From 66-474 sp036568625 (lineage in GTDB: Bacteria > Pseudomonadota > Gammaproteobacteria > Xanthomonadales > Rhodanobacteraceae): a stretch of DNA of 14,887 nucleotides. The position numbers and the translations under genes are program-made. Numbering within the stretch: position 1 is the first letter of the stretch; every line of letters begins with the position of its first letter. The notes beneath the pieces are model-generated. The model was not told where the DNA came from. It saw only the letters and a list, made by a program, of their open reading frames with translations, and made no database searches. Shown here in pieces: positions 13,469-14,887 of the stretch. Where the stretch lies: positions 1 to 14,887 of the forward strand of contig DATCSF010000269.1 in the NCBI GenBank assembly GCA_036568625.1, read 5' to 3'.

Positions 13469-14443
13469 TCAAGCGCCGAAGCGGCACCAGCCCCAGCCGT
13501 CGAACATCCACGGCGACGGCAAGGGACAGTACAGCTTGACGTAGTACGGCGCACGCAGCGTGCGCGAGGTACGGGCGGCGGGGCTGCCGTCGCGCCAGAA
13601 CAGGTTGACATCCGCGCCGCCCAGCCGCACCCGCTCGCCGCCCGCGGCGTCCAAGGCCAGCAGCGCCAGGAACGGCCGCAAGGCACGCGGGGGCAACCAT
13701 GGCAGGGTCGCCCCCGCGCGATCATGGCAATCGAGCCCGGCCACGAAGTTTTCCGTGGCCGCCGCAAAGCGCAGGAAGCGCCCACGGCTCAGCGCGATCT
13801 GGCTGGCGTGCGCTTCGATCGCGCGGCGCTTGCGCGACAATTCGTCATCGGTGAGCGTGAACACGGCCCGCTGCGGCACGCCCGGCTGTGAACGGCCGTG
13901 CAGCAGATAACCGAGGCAATCCGGCTTGCGGATCGGCGGCGAGGCCTGGAACACCATCTCCATCAGGACGTGGATCGCGCTGTGGTCGGGATGGCGATCC
14001 ACCAGGTCGGGCAGCACCATCAGGGTCGGGCGTTCGCGTTCGATCAGTTCGCGCAGGGTCGCCAGCATCGCCGCGGTGTCGTCGAGAAGCATCCAGGTGA
14101 TGCCGCCGTCCGGCCAGCCAAGGCGATGCACATGGGCAGGTGCAACCCCAAGCGCCCGCAACGCGGCGTCGGCCTCGCCGCGCCGCCTGGCGGCCCAGCC
14201 CGCGCGCTGACGAGCACCAATCCACACGCGCCGCTCCAGCACGCGCTGCGGCCACGGATTGTTCTCGCCGTCGCTGGCGAAGACCACGCTGACGCGAGCG
14301 CCGTACGCGCGCGCGCGCTGGATCAGGCCACCTGCTGCCAGCGACTCGTCGTCCGGATGCGGCGCCCATACCATCAGGCTGGCGCCCGAACGCTTCAGCA
14401 GCACGTCGGGGTCGAGCAAATCGGAGGGTTTTTCCAGACGCAA
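13469..14443 (-). CDS. LmbE/PIG-L family deacetylase
   Basis: A zinc-dependent hydrolase of 324 residues, a fold used to remove acetyl groups from N-acetylglucosamine-type substrates. The metal- and catalysis-bearing motif PHPDDES spans 28-34 (H29, D31, D32) and the second zinc motif HPDH spans 151-154. The N-terminal 190 residues form the Rossmann-like domain. The C-terminal 130 residues are less conserved and end in an aromatic-rich stretch. The start is TTG at 14443, supported by AAGG 9 nt upstream and an in-frame stop shortly before. It lies between holB and pilZ, genes that are adjacent or close in many xanthomonads and pseudomonads as I recall. The substrate is unknown; cell-surface glycan or small thiol-sugar deacetylation are possibilities. 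No signal peptide is visible. Confidence 0.85.
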   Translation of the reverse strand: MRLEKPSDLLDPDVLLKRSGASLMVWAPHPDDESLAAGGLIQRARAYGARVSVVFASDGENNPWPQRVLERRVWIGARQRAGWAARRRGEADAALRALGVAPAHVHRLGWPDGGITWMLLDDTAAMLATLRELIERERPTLMVLPDLVDRHPDHSAIHVLMEMVFQASPPIRKPDCLGYLLHGRSQPGVPQRAVFTLTDDELSRKRRAIEAHASQIALSRGRFLRFAAATENFVAGLDCHDRAGATLPWLPPRALRPFLALLALDAAGGERVRLGGADVNLFWRDGSPAARTSRTLRAPYYVKLYCPLPSPWMFDGWGWCRFGA

Positions 14444-14567
14444 ACCGGCAATCCTTCATCACGCGCAAGGTTCAACCGCGGGGCGCGGCGCGATTGTGCC
14501 CGGATGCGATTGACCCGGCACTGACCGGCATCCGGCCCGGTCGCAACGCCCCTGAAACGTCGGATAG

Positions 14568-14887
14568 TTAACGAGCGTCAGCCGGCAAGCCGTTCAACCA
14601 TTCGAACAGCGCGAGGTCGCCGCGCAACGGGCCATTCAACAGCATGCGCAGCCGATTCGCCTGGGCTGAGCGCGCGGCCAGCATCTCGTCGTTCCAGCCG
14701 GGATCGAAGCGCGCACGTTGACCCATGGCACGCGCGCGCAACGCGCCGTCCAGCAAGCGTGCGGCCTGCTCCAGCCGCTGCCCCGGGTCGTCATCCGCCC
14801 AGGCCTTGCCGATCGCGCGTGCATCGCCGTGCCCCGCCGCCAGCGCCAGCAGATCGCGCGCGACTTCCTGGCGACGCTGCATGCCGC
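14568..14887 (-). CDS. holB: DNA polymerase III subunit delta', C-terminal part
   Basis: The gene runs off the right edge, so only about the last 106 residues are present. The fragment begins with RRQEVARDLLALAAG and ends with ANRLRMLLNGPLRGDLALFEWLNGLP. This matches the C-terminal helical collar domain of clamp-loader subunit delta', particularly the NP-R-L--E-LL-like ending. The protein loads the sliding clamp within the DnaX complex. The N-terminal AAA+ domain is outside the window. The following pilZ, one gene further on, supports the call because holB-pilZ is a common pairing. Confidence 0.75.
   Translation of the reverse strand, partial: GMQRRQEVARDLLALAAGHGDARAIGKAWADDDPGQRLEQAARLLDGALRARAMGQRARFDPGWNDEMLAARSAQANRLRMLLNGPLRGDLALFEWLNGLPADAR

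Noticed and set aside
14500..14560. Terminator after holB
   Set aside because: A GACCGG/CCGGTC stem with an 8-base loop can be drawn on the minus strand, but no T-run follows and the deacetylase gene continues in the same direction.

Overview
The window is GC-rich and dense with genes, almost all on the minus strand. It looks like a gammaproteobacterium of the Xanthomonadales/Lysobacterales, perhaps a Rhodanobacteraceae-like member. The main pointers are a his operon in the order hisG-D-C-B-H-A-F-IE with bifunctional HisB and fused HisIE, a long-form HisG, a TrpR/YerC-type gene at the operon head, and a pilZ-holB neighbourhood. This placement rests on recalled family similarity, not on a database search.

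Layout from left to right: (1) 2-193 (+), the tail of a probable NahK-like phosphotransferase. (2) 308-7739 (-), a complete histidine biosynthesis operon headed by a small TrpR-family regulator. Every junction overlaps by 1-7 nt, so the operon looks tightly translationally coupled. A 22-bp near-palindrome (7781-7802), just downstream of a candidate promoter, is the obvious operator. (3) 7891-11150 (-), hisS (histidyl-tRNA synthetase) and an unusually long hutH-type ammonia-lyase that overlap by ATGA. Charging, breakdown and synthesis of histidine therefore sit in one same-strand block. (4) 11270-11346 (+), tRNA-Pro(CGG) with its own promoter. (5) 11347-12904, a small accessory island. It is bounded by the last 12 bases of the tRNA and an exact copy of them at 12893-12904. 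It holds a truncated reverse transcriptase, a tandem 91-bp repeat, a PEP-CTERM surface-protein gene with a sigma-54 promoter, and a second fragment of the same reverse transcriptase. A 133-bp direct repeat occurs twice in it, each time immediately 3' of a plus-strand gene, and each copy carries a rho-independent terminator. (6) 13045-14887 (-), pilZ, a LmbE/PIG-L-type deacetylase and the C-terminal part of holB.

The his genes cover every step from PRPP plus ATP to histidine: HisG, HisI and HisE, HisA, HisH-HisF, HisB, HisC, HisB again, HisD. The YerC-like protein and palindrome suggest repression in response to the amino-acid supply. The lyase contributes no visible catabolic pathway because hutU, hutI and hutG are absent here. 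It also carries large insertions, so its real role is open.

The most unusual part is the tRNA-Pro island. The repeat structure suggests that a unit made of a PEP-CTERM gene and a convergent reverse transcriptase overlapping at their 3' ends once existed in tandem and has since decayed.
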